A stretch of 64,000 bases of DNA from Planktothricoides sp. SR001 (lineage in GTDB: Bacteria; Cyanobacteriota; Cyanobacteriia; Cyanobacteriales; Laspinemataceae): NCBI RefSeq assembly GCF_001276715.1, contig NZ_LIUQ01000025.1:1-64000 (forward strand). Direction: 5' to 3'. The position numbers and the translations under genes are program-made. The notes under the pieces are model-generated. The model saw only the letters and a list, made by a program, of their open reading frames with translations, did no database searches and was not told the DNA's origin. Below are positions 45,222 through 53,273 of this stretch, in pieces. Position 1 is the first letter of the stretch. Each line of letters begins with the position of its first letter.

Positions 45222-45250
45222 CTGGGTTTTGGGAAACGTTTCAATTAATT

Positions 45251-45895
45251 CTAATTTTCATTAAACGTATCTTTCAGAACTGTTCGCGCTGCCAGATGAT
45301 TGCGAGTCGAAGTGAGAATTTCTGATTCTCTGGTAAGGCGATCGCTTGTACTGATCATTTCCAGCAGGTCTTGCTGTTCTTGGGGGACACCATAAAGGTT
45401 GCTGGCCACCCAATAAGACAGTTCTGTGGGCAAACTGGGAATATCGTCGGGAATTTCGATTTTTTGATCCATCAACTTGGCCGACAACCGCACCACATCC
45501 TTTAATAATTCCTCAACGTTCGCCGCTAAGGGACGTAAATCTTCAGTGGTTGGTTGATCAGAAATCCATTCTACTAAACCGACCAGATAGGGTTTTTCGC
45601 GAACGTATTCCAAAACACGGAATCGTTGCTGTCCCAAGGTCAGCATTTTCATCCGGTCATCAGGCAGGCGTTGATACTGAAGAATCTCCGCACAGCAACC
45701 AACCGTCGCCGGTTGGCGTCTTACGGGATCCCATAAGACGACCCCAAACCGGCGATCGCTCTCCAGAATCGTGTTCATCATGATTCGGTAGCGGAATTCA
45801 AAAATATGTAGAGGCAGAGGCCGACCTGGAAATAGAACTACTTCCGGTAAAGGAAACAGCGGGAGTTCCCGAACAGCAATATAGGAGGGTGGCAT
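45251..45895 (-). CDS. LON substrate-binding domain protein
   Basis: The 214-aa protein consists of the N-terminal (substrate-binding) domain of Lon protease without ATPase or protease parts. It shows VRELPLFPLPEVVLFPG, LPLHIFEFRYRIMM, GVVLWDP, VGCCAEILQYQRLPDDRM and LTLGQQRFRVLEYV, then a helical end. Such stand-alone LON proteins are conserved in cyanobacteria; a role in protein quality control is inferred. Complete length. The start at 45895 is the only convincing one. Confidence 0.9.
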   Translation of the reverse strand: MPPSYIAVRELPLFPLPEVVLFPGRPLPLHIFEFRYRIMMNTILESDRRFGVVLWDPVRRQPATVGCCAEILQYQRLPDDRMKMLTLGQQRFRVLEYVREKPYLVGLVEWISDQPTTEDLRPLAANVEELLKDVVRLSAKLMDQKIEIPDDIPSLPTELSYWVASNLYGVPQEQQDLLEMISTSDRLTRESEILTSTRNHLAARTVLKDTFNEN

Positions 45896-46043
45896 TTTTC
45901 CTGAAGTCTGTGCTTACTGAGCTTCTATACTTACTTTAACTTACTTGGTCAGAGTTTGCATAACTTATTCGTTGTTGTTTATTAGTTATTTGTTATTTGT
46001 CGGCTGGGCAAATTGATTTAATTTCTTGATTGATTATCAAGTG

Positions 46044-46190
46044 GTAGGGTGGGCAAAATTTTGCCCACCCTACGATTTAAGTCTGATGTAGAAATTTTGC
46101 CCACCCTGCGATATTTTAGGGTGGGCAAATGGATAGAATTACTTAACTTGTAGTCTGATGTAGAAATTTTGCCCACCCTGCGATTTAAGT
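46044..46190. repeat. GGGTGGGCAAAATTTTGCCCACCC repeat cluster
   Basis: A perfect 30-bp palindrome (46044-46073) is followed by two copies of AAATTTTGCCCACCCTGCGAT (about 46092 and 46163) and one inverse piece AGGGTGGGCAAAT (about 46118). The direct repeat GTCTGATGTAGAAATTTTGC links the copies. It separates the DUF2079 stop from the LON gene; no gene in 45896-46196. Confidence 0.8.
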
Positions 46191-46196
46191 CTTTAT

Positions 46197-47951
46197 TTAT
46201 TTAACTAATAAAGCAGTAATCTTGTCTCGATAAGTTTGCCAAGCGGTGACTGCTTCGGGGTCGGAAGTTTGTCCTCGGTGTAATAAAATTACTCCATCGG
46301 TAAAGCGAATGATGCCATAAAGTCCACTATTGTGGATATTGTCAATGACTGAAATCATGTTTTTTAATAATGCCCGGTCATGTTTGAATGCAGGCTGATA
46401 TTGTTCCAGTTGCCACAAGTCCGCGATCGCATATTCTGTTTGCACCACTCTGGCGCGATCGTTGCGTAATTCTAGGGCGGGAAATCGGAGAATTTCTCGA
46501 CGGCTGGACAAATGGGGCACAATATAAGTAGTGGCAGAAACACTGGCATCTGGGGGAATTTCTGGCAAAACAGAATGAATTACGGCGCTATGTTGCCACC
46601 GTTGGGGCAAGGACACATAAACCCAAGGATTAATTGAGTCAGGAATAATAAAAGATAAGGTGCGATTCGGGTTAGAAGTTAGGGATAAAATAATCGATAA
46701 ACCGAGACAAATTGTCCAAAATCGTTGCATGGAGACGGTGAATAACTGGGGACGATTTTTTAAGGAATTGATCCACCCTTCAAATACTTCTTTTACCACC
46801 GTAACCGGGGCAACCCACAGACTAATTTGGGTCAAGCCTCTCAGCAGCAAGTCTCGCATTGGGGCGGTTCGCAATTCTTGACGATTTGACCACCAAAGAA
46901 TCATGCCGTAACAAATTCCCGGTACTACGGTCATGGCATACCGAATGTTAATTGATAAAGCGGTTTGCCCTTGTTGTAAGAAAATTGCAATTAAAGGAAA
47001 ACCAGCGATCGCCCATGCTGCGGGGGCGGCTACAGGAATTAACCCAAAAGGCAACCATTGCCCCAATAAATAAAGAATTTTGCGGTCTATGGGAATCAGG
47101 AGTTTCCGCAATACTTTCCCCGGTTGGCTAATTAATGCCCACAATAAATCTAACGTGGTGGCTTGTTCTTTGGGTTCTTCCGAACCCAGCAAATGCCCAA
47201 ACCTTTCCAGGGTAAATCGGCGAGCAACATCCTCAGAAAATAAGGGCATAATGATATTAGTCAACCCTAATATGTAGAGAAAACTGAGCATAGAAACCCC
47301 TAATCCTAATTTGGGATAACGTTTACTTAGGGTCAGATAAATTCCCACCCCAAATAAGGAAACTCCGCCATCTTCCCGGACTGCTAATACACAAACTGCC
47401 ATCAGACAAAATAATGGCCACCAGCGTTTTTCCATTGCCAGCAGCAGGGTAAACATAAATAATGGCATTTGACAGTTATCGGCAAAATTAGAAAGGGTCG
47501 GGCCAATAATTGCATTTGCACTATAAAAGCTGACCACAATCATGGCCGCGAGGGGGGGTTGCAGATATTGTCGGGCGAGGATATATAAGACTAAACCCGC
47601 TGCGGTGACTAAGGTTACTTGTAAGACGGTTAAAGTTATGGCATTAGGAAATAGGGCGTAAATCGGTAGCCAAATTAATAAGGCTGGGGTGAAATGTTGC
47701 CCTAGTCGGTGATAGGATACGTCGGGAAATTCGCCACTGTGAACCACATTTGTGGAGAGTGAAGAGGATAAGGAACTCTGAAAAAAACGACCGTGAAGAC
47801 TATTCCAATAAACCTGGTTAAAGATGCCTTGGTCAAAGGAGGCATAGAAGGTGTAGTACCGATGCACTGTTAAGGTCAAAGCGATTAGGAAAAAGGTCAT
47901 TGCGGCGGCGATCGCCAATCGAAACCACGGATTTTTTGGCCAAGACAACAT
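46197..47951 (-). CDS. DUF2079 multi-pass membrane protein
   Basis: The 584-aa integral membrane protein has about ten hydrophobic helices. It starts with an N-terminal anchor (FRLAIAAAMTFFLIALTL) and the family signature YASFDQGIFNQVYWNSLHG, then LGQHFTPALLIWLPIYALFP. A C-terminal soluble part (about 450-584) has VSATTYIVPHLSSRREILRF. DUF2079 proteins resemble GT-C glycosyltransferases in layout, but their substrate is unknown. Monocistronic in a region of repeats. Confidence 0.88.
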   Translation of the reverse strand: MLSWPKNPWFRLAIAAAMTFFLIALTLTVHRYYTFYASFDQGIFNQVYWNSLHGRFFQSSLSSSLSTNVVHSGEFPDVSYHRLGQHFTPALLIWLPIYALFPNAITLTVLQVTLVTAAGLVLYILARQYLQPPLAAMIVVSFYSANAIIGPTLSNFADNCQMPLFMFTLLLAMEKRWWPLFCLMAVCVLAVREDGGVSLFGVGIYLTLSKRYPKLGLGVSMLSFLYILGLTNIIMPLFSEDVARRFTLERFGHLLGSEEPKEQATTLDLLWALISQPGKVLRKLLIPIDRKILYLLGQWLPFGLIPVAAPAAWAIAGFPLIAIFLQQGQTALSINIRYAMTVVPGICYGMILWWSNRQELRTAPMRDLLLRGLTQISLWVAPVTVVKEVFEGWINSLKNRPQLFTVSMQRFWTICLGLSIILSLTSNPNRTLSFIIPDSINPWVYVSLPQRWQHSAVIHSVLPEIPPDASVSATTYIVPHLSSRREILRFPALELRNDRARVVQTEYAIADLWQLEQYQPAFKHDRALLKNMISVIDNIHNSGLYGIIRFTDGVILLHRGQTSDPEAVTAWQTYRDKITALLVK

Positions 47952-48447
47952 GACAAATTCTCACCGGATGGAAATTGCAAGAAATATTAAGCTATTTAAA
48001 GATACCGCATCAAGAAACAGGGTTTATAAATATATGTAATTTATAATTTGTAATTTGTGACTTGCAATTATTCAAACGGGATCCATTGCGGAGCGTTAGC
48101 CGTAAGGCTATACGGCAGGAAAGTCCCTAGAGACTTTTGATGGTTTACACAATTATTAAATTTTGATTTAACAATCGTAAATATTGTCTCATTTTATTAT
48201 CTCATTTTTAAGCGATCACCTCATTTTCAATCCTGGAGTTTTTGCGAAATTCCGCCATCAAGTCGCCATGAAGTCAATGAGTTTGAGTAATTTGATCCTT
48301 TCTGGGCATAAATTGGCGCATTGAGCGGACTTTGCTAAAATGAAAAAATGATAAAAAACTTTGCAAATCACCGAAACAAAAACTAATATTCAGAACGAAT
48401 AATTGGTGCTATAATCAAAAAAATTAATTATAGGAGACGCCACAATT
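47952..48447. promoter_or_regulatory. Gap with repeat hairpin and putative promoter
   Basis: A GCCGTA-AGGCTA-TACGGC hairpin lies near 48098-48115 within a GCGGAGCGTTAGCC repeat. TATAAT at 48410-48415 is a good -10 for the next gene, with a weak TTCAGA about 15 bp upstream. No gene is seen in this stretch. Confidence 0.5.
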
Positions 48448-48747
48448 ATGACAAATGCAACTGTTGAAGACTGGTCTAAAGAGTTATTGAAACTACAGCG
48501 CACCATGTTTGACAAGTGGATTGAAGTGACCCCAATGGCAGCGGGAATGAAAGCCCTGAATGTCAAGGGCAGTGTGGAAGAATCGATTAAATTTGGCGAA
48601 GATATTATTGCAGCTTCCCTGGAGCTTCAATCCCAAGCCAATCAATCGACTTTGGACATTCAAAAGCTGTTTTGGGATAACTATTTCAAGAACCTGCGTC
48701 AAGCCACCCAGTATCTAGAAAAACAAGTCGAAGTAAAAGCGGCTTAA
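48448..48747 (+). CDS. Small helical protein, phasin-like
   Basis: The 99-aa protein is predicted nearly all-helical and amphipathic: VEDWSKELLKLQRTMFDKWI, then SIKFGEDIIAASLELQSQAN, then LFWDNYFKNLRQATQYLEKQ. There is no signal or membrane helix. Length and Gln-rich heptads resemble phasins or small thylakoid-associated proteins of cyanobacteria, but I cannot fix the family. GGAGAC (48433-48438) is a ribosome-binding site 9 bp upstream, and TATAAT at 48410 a promoter element, so it is probably an expressed single gene. Confidence 0.7.
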   Translation: MTNATVEDWSKELLKLQRTMFDKWIEVTPMAAGMKALNVKGSVEESIKFGEDIIAASLELQSQANQSTLDIQKLFWDNYFKNLRQATQYLEKQVEVKAA

Positions 48748-49005
48748 GTACGGATTCACTATTGATAGAATATTCTCAGTCACTTGAAGATAACATCAGT
48801 GTCCCAGGTACAACTGAAGAAATTCCTTCCTGGAGAAAGGGGTGTAAAAGTTAAAATTCAAACATCATCCCAAGGTCAACTGCATTTCTGATTAGCGATT
48901 TAGCTGGCGTTTGAGTAAATTTATTAAATGTTTAAATGAGCAGAAGACGGTTAGGGTAGGTGAATTGATTCCAACACGAACACGAAATATACTGAGTATT
49001 CTTGT

Positions 49006-49050
49006 ATCAACGCACAAATCTCCTCAAATTGGGGAGATTTGTGCGTTGAT
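49006..49050 (+). promoter_or_regulatory. Perfect 18-bp stem hairpin before the pseudo-caspase gene
   Basis: ATCAACGCACAAATCTCC (49006-49023) is the exact reverse complement of 49033-49050, over a 9-nt loop. Only 8 bp separate it from the ATG at 49059. No U-run follows, so it is more likely an operator or an mRNA structure controlling translation than a terminator of upstream transcripts. The rest of 48748-49005 shows no gene. Confidence 0.65.
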
Positions 49051-49058
49051 CGGGGAAA

Positions 49059-51584
49059 ATGACTATTGATGGGGTTGTTGGAAAAAAACACATGATCATG
49101 GTGGCAGTGCTAATCGGTGTCTGCGGGGAAGACGAGGCGACAAAAAATGGGGTTGACCGGGAAGCGGTGGAAACACAACCGGGGACGGTTTCGCGGCGAT
49201 CGCCACAACGGGTGATGGGTAAGGTGATGGGTAATATACAGGCGATCGCCCACGCATTAGCGGAATCCCGGTCTCAACAGATAGATTCGGGGAAGTTTGC
49301 CCAACCCCAGATTACGGAATTGATTAATCCTAGTCCCGAACAGATGCGCGATCACATTCAACAGTTATTTGATCGGCCGACAGTGGATGCTCTACGTTTA
49401 CTCTACTTTTGTGGATCGGCAATTGTGACGGCAACGGGTCAAGTTTATTTATGTGAAAAGACGGCGAAAGATGCGCCGCCATACCCCCTAGGGTCAGTTT
49501 TGCCGCCAAACCAGTCGATGATTTCCCTGGATTGGGTGTTGCAACAGATGGAACAAAGTAATAGCCCCCAAGGGGTAGTGATTTTGGATTGTTTGGATGT
49601 AATTTACCAGGGAAAAGAAGTTTTTGAACAGATATCCTGTCGTCGCTTTACCAAAGGGGCTTTGCTTTGTCATTTCCGCATTTGGCCAAAACCAATTTCC
49701 GAGGAGTCAATTTCCGGGGAGAAAGAGAGTCATTCGGAGGCAATTTTAAGGCAATTAATGGCAGAAGATGATTTTCCCAGTTATACCGATTATTTAGTAG
49801 CTGGACTGGCTACCGGGGCAGCGGATCTGGATCGAGATGGGGTGATTTCTCTGGGAGAATGGCATGATTATGCGGCCTATCAGTTGAGTTTGGTGACTGC
49901 TGGGATGGAGGCAGCAATGTATGCGATCGCACCAGCGGAAAAAATAGCGATCGCGGAAATCTTGAGTCTAAACGCCAATCAAGAATACTATCATACTCTG
50001 ATGGAAGTCGCTAAGTCTTATCAGGGAAATTTTCCCTTGGTGGTGCAGCGAAGTCTTGATGTGCGTCGCGAAAGTTTGGGGGTGTCCCAGGCGATCGCTG
50101 CTAGTCTGGAAAAAACCGTGTTAGTCCCTTACCTTTACCATAAAGCTAAGTTAGAACTCTATAAAAAATTACGCCACAGAGTCACGAAAAAACGCGGGAT
50201 AATTTCTCCCGAAAATCGTCTCTGGTTGAAGTCGCAACAAGGCATTTTAGGATTAACTGATGCGGATATTCAAAATATTGAACCGCCAGCGGTTGCTAAA
50301 TCATCAAATCAGCGCCGCTTACCAGGGTTAATTATGGCCGGAATTGCCCTGACAATGTTATTTGCTGGGGGAATTTATGCCTTGCGATTAGGTGGGCGAT
50401 CGGCTTTAAGAAACGCAAAACAGCCAGTCAATTTATCCCCTGCCTCGGAAACGATTAATCCTAGTCCCAACCAAGGAAATGATGTAACCGGCAACCCCAA
50501 TAAAGGGAATGATGTAACCGAAAATAAGTTAACAGATCCGTTTCCTATTCCTACAAAAAAACCGATTACCCTCACGGATCATCAAGGGCCAGTTCAAGCA
50601 GTGGCGATCGCGCCTAATCAAGAAATTCTGGCTACGGGCAGTAATGACCAGACAATTAAACTATGGAACTTAGCCCCCCTTTGGCAAAATAACTCAGAAA
50701 ACCCGCCATACTCTAATCAATTATTAATCGATACCCTCTCAGGACATACGGATAGAGTGAGAACTTTAGCCATTAGTTATGATGGTCTAACTTTAGCCAG
50801 TGGGGGCAACGATCAAACTATTAAAATTTGGAATTTAAGCCCCAAAAATGAGCGATCGACTTATTTAAAATCAACCCTAACCGATCATATTGGGGCTATC
50901 TATGCCCTGGCTTTTTTGCCCAATCAAAACATATTAATTAGTGGCAGTTCTGATTGGACAATTAAAATTTGGGATTTGAATACAAATCAAGTTATCAAAA
51001 CCCTAGAAGGTCATCAAGGATCGATTAGATCATTAGCGGTCAGTGCAGATGGTCATACCTTAGTCAGTGGCAGCACCGATGGCACCGTAAAAGTTTGGGA
51101 TTTAAGAACTCGACGTTTACAACATACCTTAATCGGACATACAGATTTAGTTCGCACTGTCGCTATTAGTCCTGATGGGAAAATTATTGCCAGTGGCAGT
51201 TGGGATAATACCATTAAACTTTGGACGCTGCAACCGCAAACAGAAATCAGTGAATCTGCGGATTCTGATGCGGATTACTCCCCGTTTTTAATAGGGGCGA
51301 TCGCTGGCCATACTGAGCATATCAATTCAGTGGCATTTACCCCCGATGGTCAAAACCTAATTAGTGCCAGTGATGACAATACAATTAAAATTTGGAAATT
51401 GCATTTATCGGCAGATCAAAAACATAAAAATAACCGCGAATTAGCGTCAGTTACAGCCACCTTTACTGACCATAGTACGGATATTTTATCCCTAGCGGTA
51501 AGTGGTAAAAATGAGCAGTTTGCCCAAAGTTATCCGCTGCTAGTTAGTGGGAGTTGGGATCATCAAATCAAAATTTGGTGGTAA
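49059..51584 (+). CDS. Pseudo-caspase/EF-hand/WD40 membrane protein
   Basis: The product is 841 aa. Residues 1-330 resemble a caspase-like (C14) domain: MVAVLIGVCG, LRLLYFCGSA where SGHG is expected, and GVVILDCLDV where DCCHSG is expected. Both catalytic residues appear replaced. An EF-hand loop DLDRDGVISLGE (about 257-268) fits calcium binding. One transmembrane helix (about 421-443) and a polar linker precede seven WD40 blades (about 505-841), a full propeller. It is likely a sensor or scaffold rather than a protease. The real start could be M12 or M14 (49092 or 49098), nearer to the caspase strand. Confidence 0.78.
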   Translation: MTIDGVVGKKHMIMVAVLIGVCGEDEATKNGVDREAVETQPGTVSRRSPQRVMGKVMGNIQAIAHALAESRSQQIDSGKFAQPQITELINPSPEQMRDHIQQLFDRPTVDALRLLYFCGSAIVTATGQVYLCEKTAKDAPPYPLGSVLPPNQSMISLDWVLQQMEQSNSPQGVVILDCLDVIYQGKEVFEQISCRRFTKGALLCHFRIWPKPISEESISGEKESHSEAILRQLMAEDDFPSYTDYLVAGLATGAADLDRDGVISLGEWHDYAAYQLSLVTAGMEAAMYAIAPAEKIAIAEILSLNANQEYYHTLMEVAKSYQGNFPLVVQRSLDVRRESLGVSQAIAASLEKTVLVPYLYHKAKLELYKKLRHRVTKKRGIISPENRLWLKSQQGILGLTDADIQNIEPPAVAKSSNQRRLPGLIMAGIALTMLFAGGIYALRLGGRSALRNAKQPVNLSPASETINPSPNQGNDVTGNPNKGNDVTENKLTDPFPIPTKKPITLTDHQGPVQAVAIAPNQEILATGSNDQTIKLWNLAPLWQNNSENPPYSNQLLIDTLSGHTDRVRTLAISYDGLTLASGGNDQTIKIWNLSPKNERSTYLKSTLTDHIGAIYALAFLPNQNILISGSSDWTIKIWDLNTNQVIKTLEGHQGSIRSLAVSADGHTLVSGSTDGTVKVWDLRTRRLQHTLIGHTDLVRTVAISPDGKIIASGSWDNTIKLWTLQPQTEISESADSDADYSPFLIGAIAGHTEHINSVAFTPDGQNLISASDDNTIKIWKLHLSADQKHKNNRELASVTATFTDHSTDILSLAVSGKNEQFAQSYPLLVSGSWDHQIKIWW

Positions 51585-51650
51585 AGAAACCGGGTTTTTT
51601 GCGGCATATAAAAGTTATCTGTTTATCGCCACCAAGAAACCCGGTTTCTT
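51584..51650. repeat. AAACCGGGTTT pair after the pseudo-caspase gene
   Basis: AAGAAACCGGGTTTTTT begins two bases after the stop, and AAGAAACCCGGTTTCTT follows at 51634-51650. They are the same family as at 13829 and 45191, again placed at a gene end. Confidence 0.6.
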
Positions 51651-51651
51651 C

Positions 51652-51800
51652 TGCCAACCGCTATCCGTTGCCAACCACTATTTGAAAATAAAATAGTCAA
51701 CCCATTCCCTGCCAACCGCTATCCGTTGCCAACCACTATTTGAAAATAAAATAGTCAGCCTATCCGCTGCCAACCGCTATCCGTTGCCAACCCTTATCCG
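51652..51800. repeat. 58-bp tandem repeat
   Basis: TGCCAACCGCTATCCGTTGC recurs at 51652, 51710 and 51768, exactly 58 bp apart. Two full units contain ACTATTTGAAAATAAAATAG, and the third is partial. Confidence 0.88.
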
Positions 51801-51822
51801 ATCTCAAGAAGCCAGTTACACC

Positions 51823-51849
51823 GTTCGCGAAGCGTCCCGGAGGGAATCG
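51823..51849 (+). repeat. 27-bp inverted repeat, left copy
   Basis: The 27 bp beginning GTTCGCGAAGCGTCCCGG are the exact reverse complement of 52896-52922. The element abuts the truncated 5' end of the UbiB-like gene. Confidence 0.9.
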
Positions 51850-51853
51850 CTTA

Positions 51854-52933
51854 CGGCGAAATTTAGCCAAAAGTCGTTGGTTTGAGACCAAAGAATTGGT
51901 GATTCCAGAAATTGTTTGGGACCTCACTACCCAAAAAGTTTTGGTGATGGAATGGTTGTATGGTAAGCCAATTTTAACCTGGGATTTTCAGTTGCCCAAT
52001 GGCAATGAAGACCAAGCCAAAAAAAAGGCGATCGCGAAGCGTTGCGGATGCAATCTCGCCACCTTATTAACCCGCGTATTCTTTCAACAAATTTGTCTCG
52101 ATGGCTTTTTTCATGCCGATCCCCACCCAGGCAACTTATTTTATCTCACCGATGGTCGAGTGGCTTTATTAGACTGTGGTATGATTGGCCGCCTTGATCC
52201 CGTAACCCAGAAAGTTTTAATTGAATTACTCCTAGCAATGGTAAACTTAGATGCCCAACGCTGTACCCAATTAACCTTAGAACTTTCTCCATCCCCGATT
52301 AGTATTAATTTAGCCCGCTTAGAAACCGAATATGACCGATTATTGCGAAAATATTACAATCTAAATCTATCAGAAATTAGCTTTGGTGAGTTATTTTATG
52401 AAGTGTTAGAAGCTGCCCGCAGTAACCAAGTCCTTCTTCCGGCAAACTTGGGCTTATGTGCCAAAACTTTAGCCAATTTAGAAGGGGTTGCCCGTACCCT
52501 AGATCCTGAATATAATATTTCCGAACAAATTAAACCTTTAATCACCGATTTATTTAGTCTGCAAATGATTGGATAAGCCCCAATTCCTGCCCTACTCAGA
52601 ACCGCCTTAGACCTAAAAAGTTTATCCCTACAATCACCTCGACAGGTTGAAGTTTTATTAGATCGGATTACCTCGGAAAGACTGCGCTGGAATTTCCGGA
52701 TCCAAGAATTAGATGACCTGCGTCGTAGTATTGATGACTCCGCGAACCGTCTGTCTTTTAGTATTTTGGTCGGTTCTTTAATCATGGGCGCCGCGATGAT
52801 TTCCTCCCAAGAACCGATCGCCCAAGTTTATTGGGTCAGTGAGGCGTTATTTGCCGCCGCCAGCTTATTAGGTTTATGGTTAATCATCAGTATGGCGATT
52901 CCCTCCGGGACGCTTCGCGAACAGGAAAATTAA
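51854..52933 (+). pseudogene. UbiB/ABC1-family kinase gene, 5'-truncated and interrupted
   Basis: The frame shows the second half of an ABC1/UbiB atypical kinase: RRNLAKSRWF, VIPEIVWDLTTQKVLVMEWL, DGFFHADPHPGNLF (catalytic loop) and LLDCGMIGRL. TAA at 52574-52576 then interrupts it in frame. Family sequence continues with PALLRTALDLKSLSLQSPRQ, LRRSIDDSANRLSFSILVGS and a C-terminal membrane hairpin, to TAA at 52931-52933. The N-terminal half with the nucleotide-binding K and Ala-rich loop is absent, and the left break coincides with the 27-bp repeat. A 226-aa piece (51896-52576) remains open but lacks essential parts. Confidence 0.85.
52896..52922 (-). repeat. 27-bp inverted repeat, right copy
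   Basis: This is the reverse complement of 51823-51849 without mismatch. It lies inside the last codons of the UbiB-like pseudogene (read as AIPSGTLRE), so it was inserted into or near the gene's 3' end. Confidence 0.9.
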
Positions 52934-52975
52934 GTTAAAGATTTTGTAAATTTTTGTGATTTCTTGACAATTAAC

Positions 52976-53004
52976 TTGACATTGTGGTTTATTTTTGCGA
53001 TAAT
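52976..53004 (+). promoter_or_regulatory. Near-consensus sigma-70 promoter of the polysaccharide cluster
   Basis: TTGACA (52976-52981), a 17-bp spacer, then GATAAT (52999-53004). A second TTGACA sits 12 bp upstream (52964-52969). The implied leader to the flippase ATG is about 260 nt, with no gene in it and no riboswitch recognised. Confidence 0.65.
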
Positions 53005-53273
53005 GATCATAATAAAGTAATAATAAAAATATGTGCAAATTTTACCACATATTCCCCATATATCTCGGTAAAAAGTGTCTAAAATTATTCGATTAACGGA
53101 AAAATTTAACAATTTTTCAGCCAATAATTAAGCCCGGTGCGATCAAACTGACTTACTGAAATTCCCAAAGTCAAAAATCAGGGTGGGTTCACGCAAACAT
53201 TGCGCAAAAATCCTTATAATTCGTCAGTTGAGCGGACTTGTTTGAGCCTAGCTGATCATACGAGGAGCCACTA

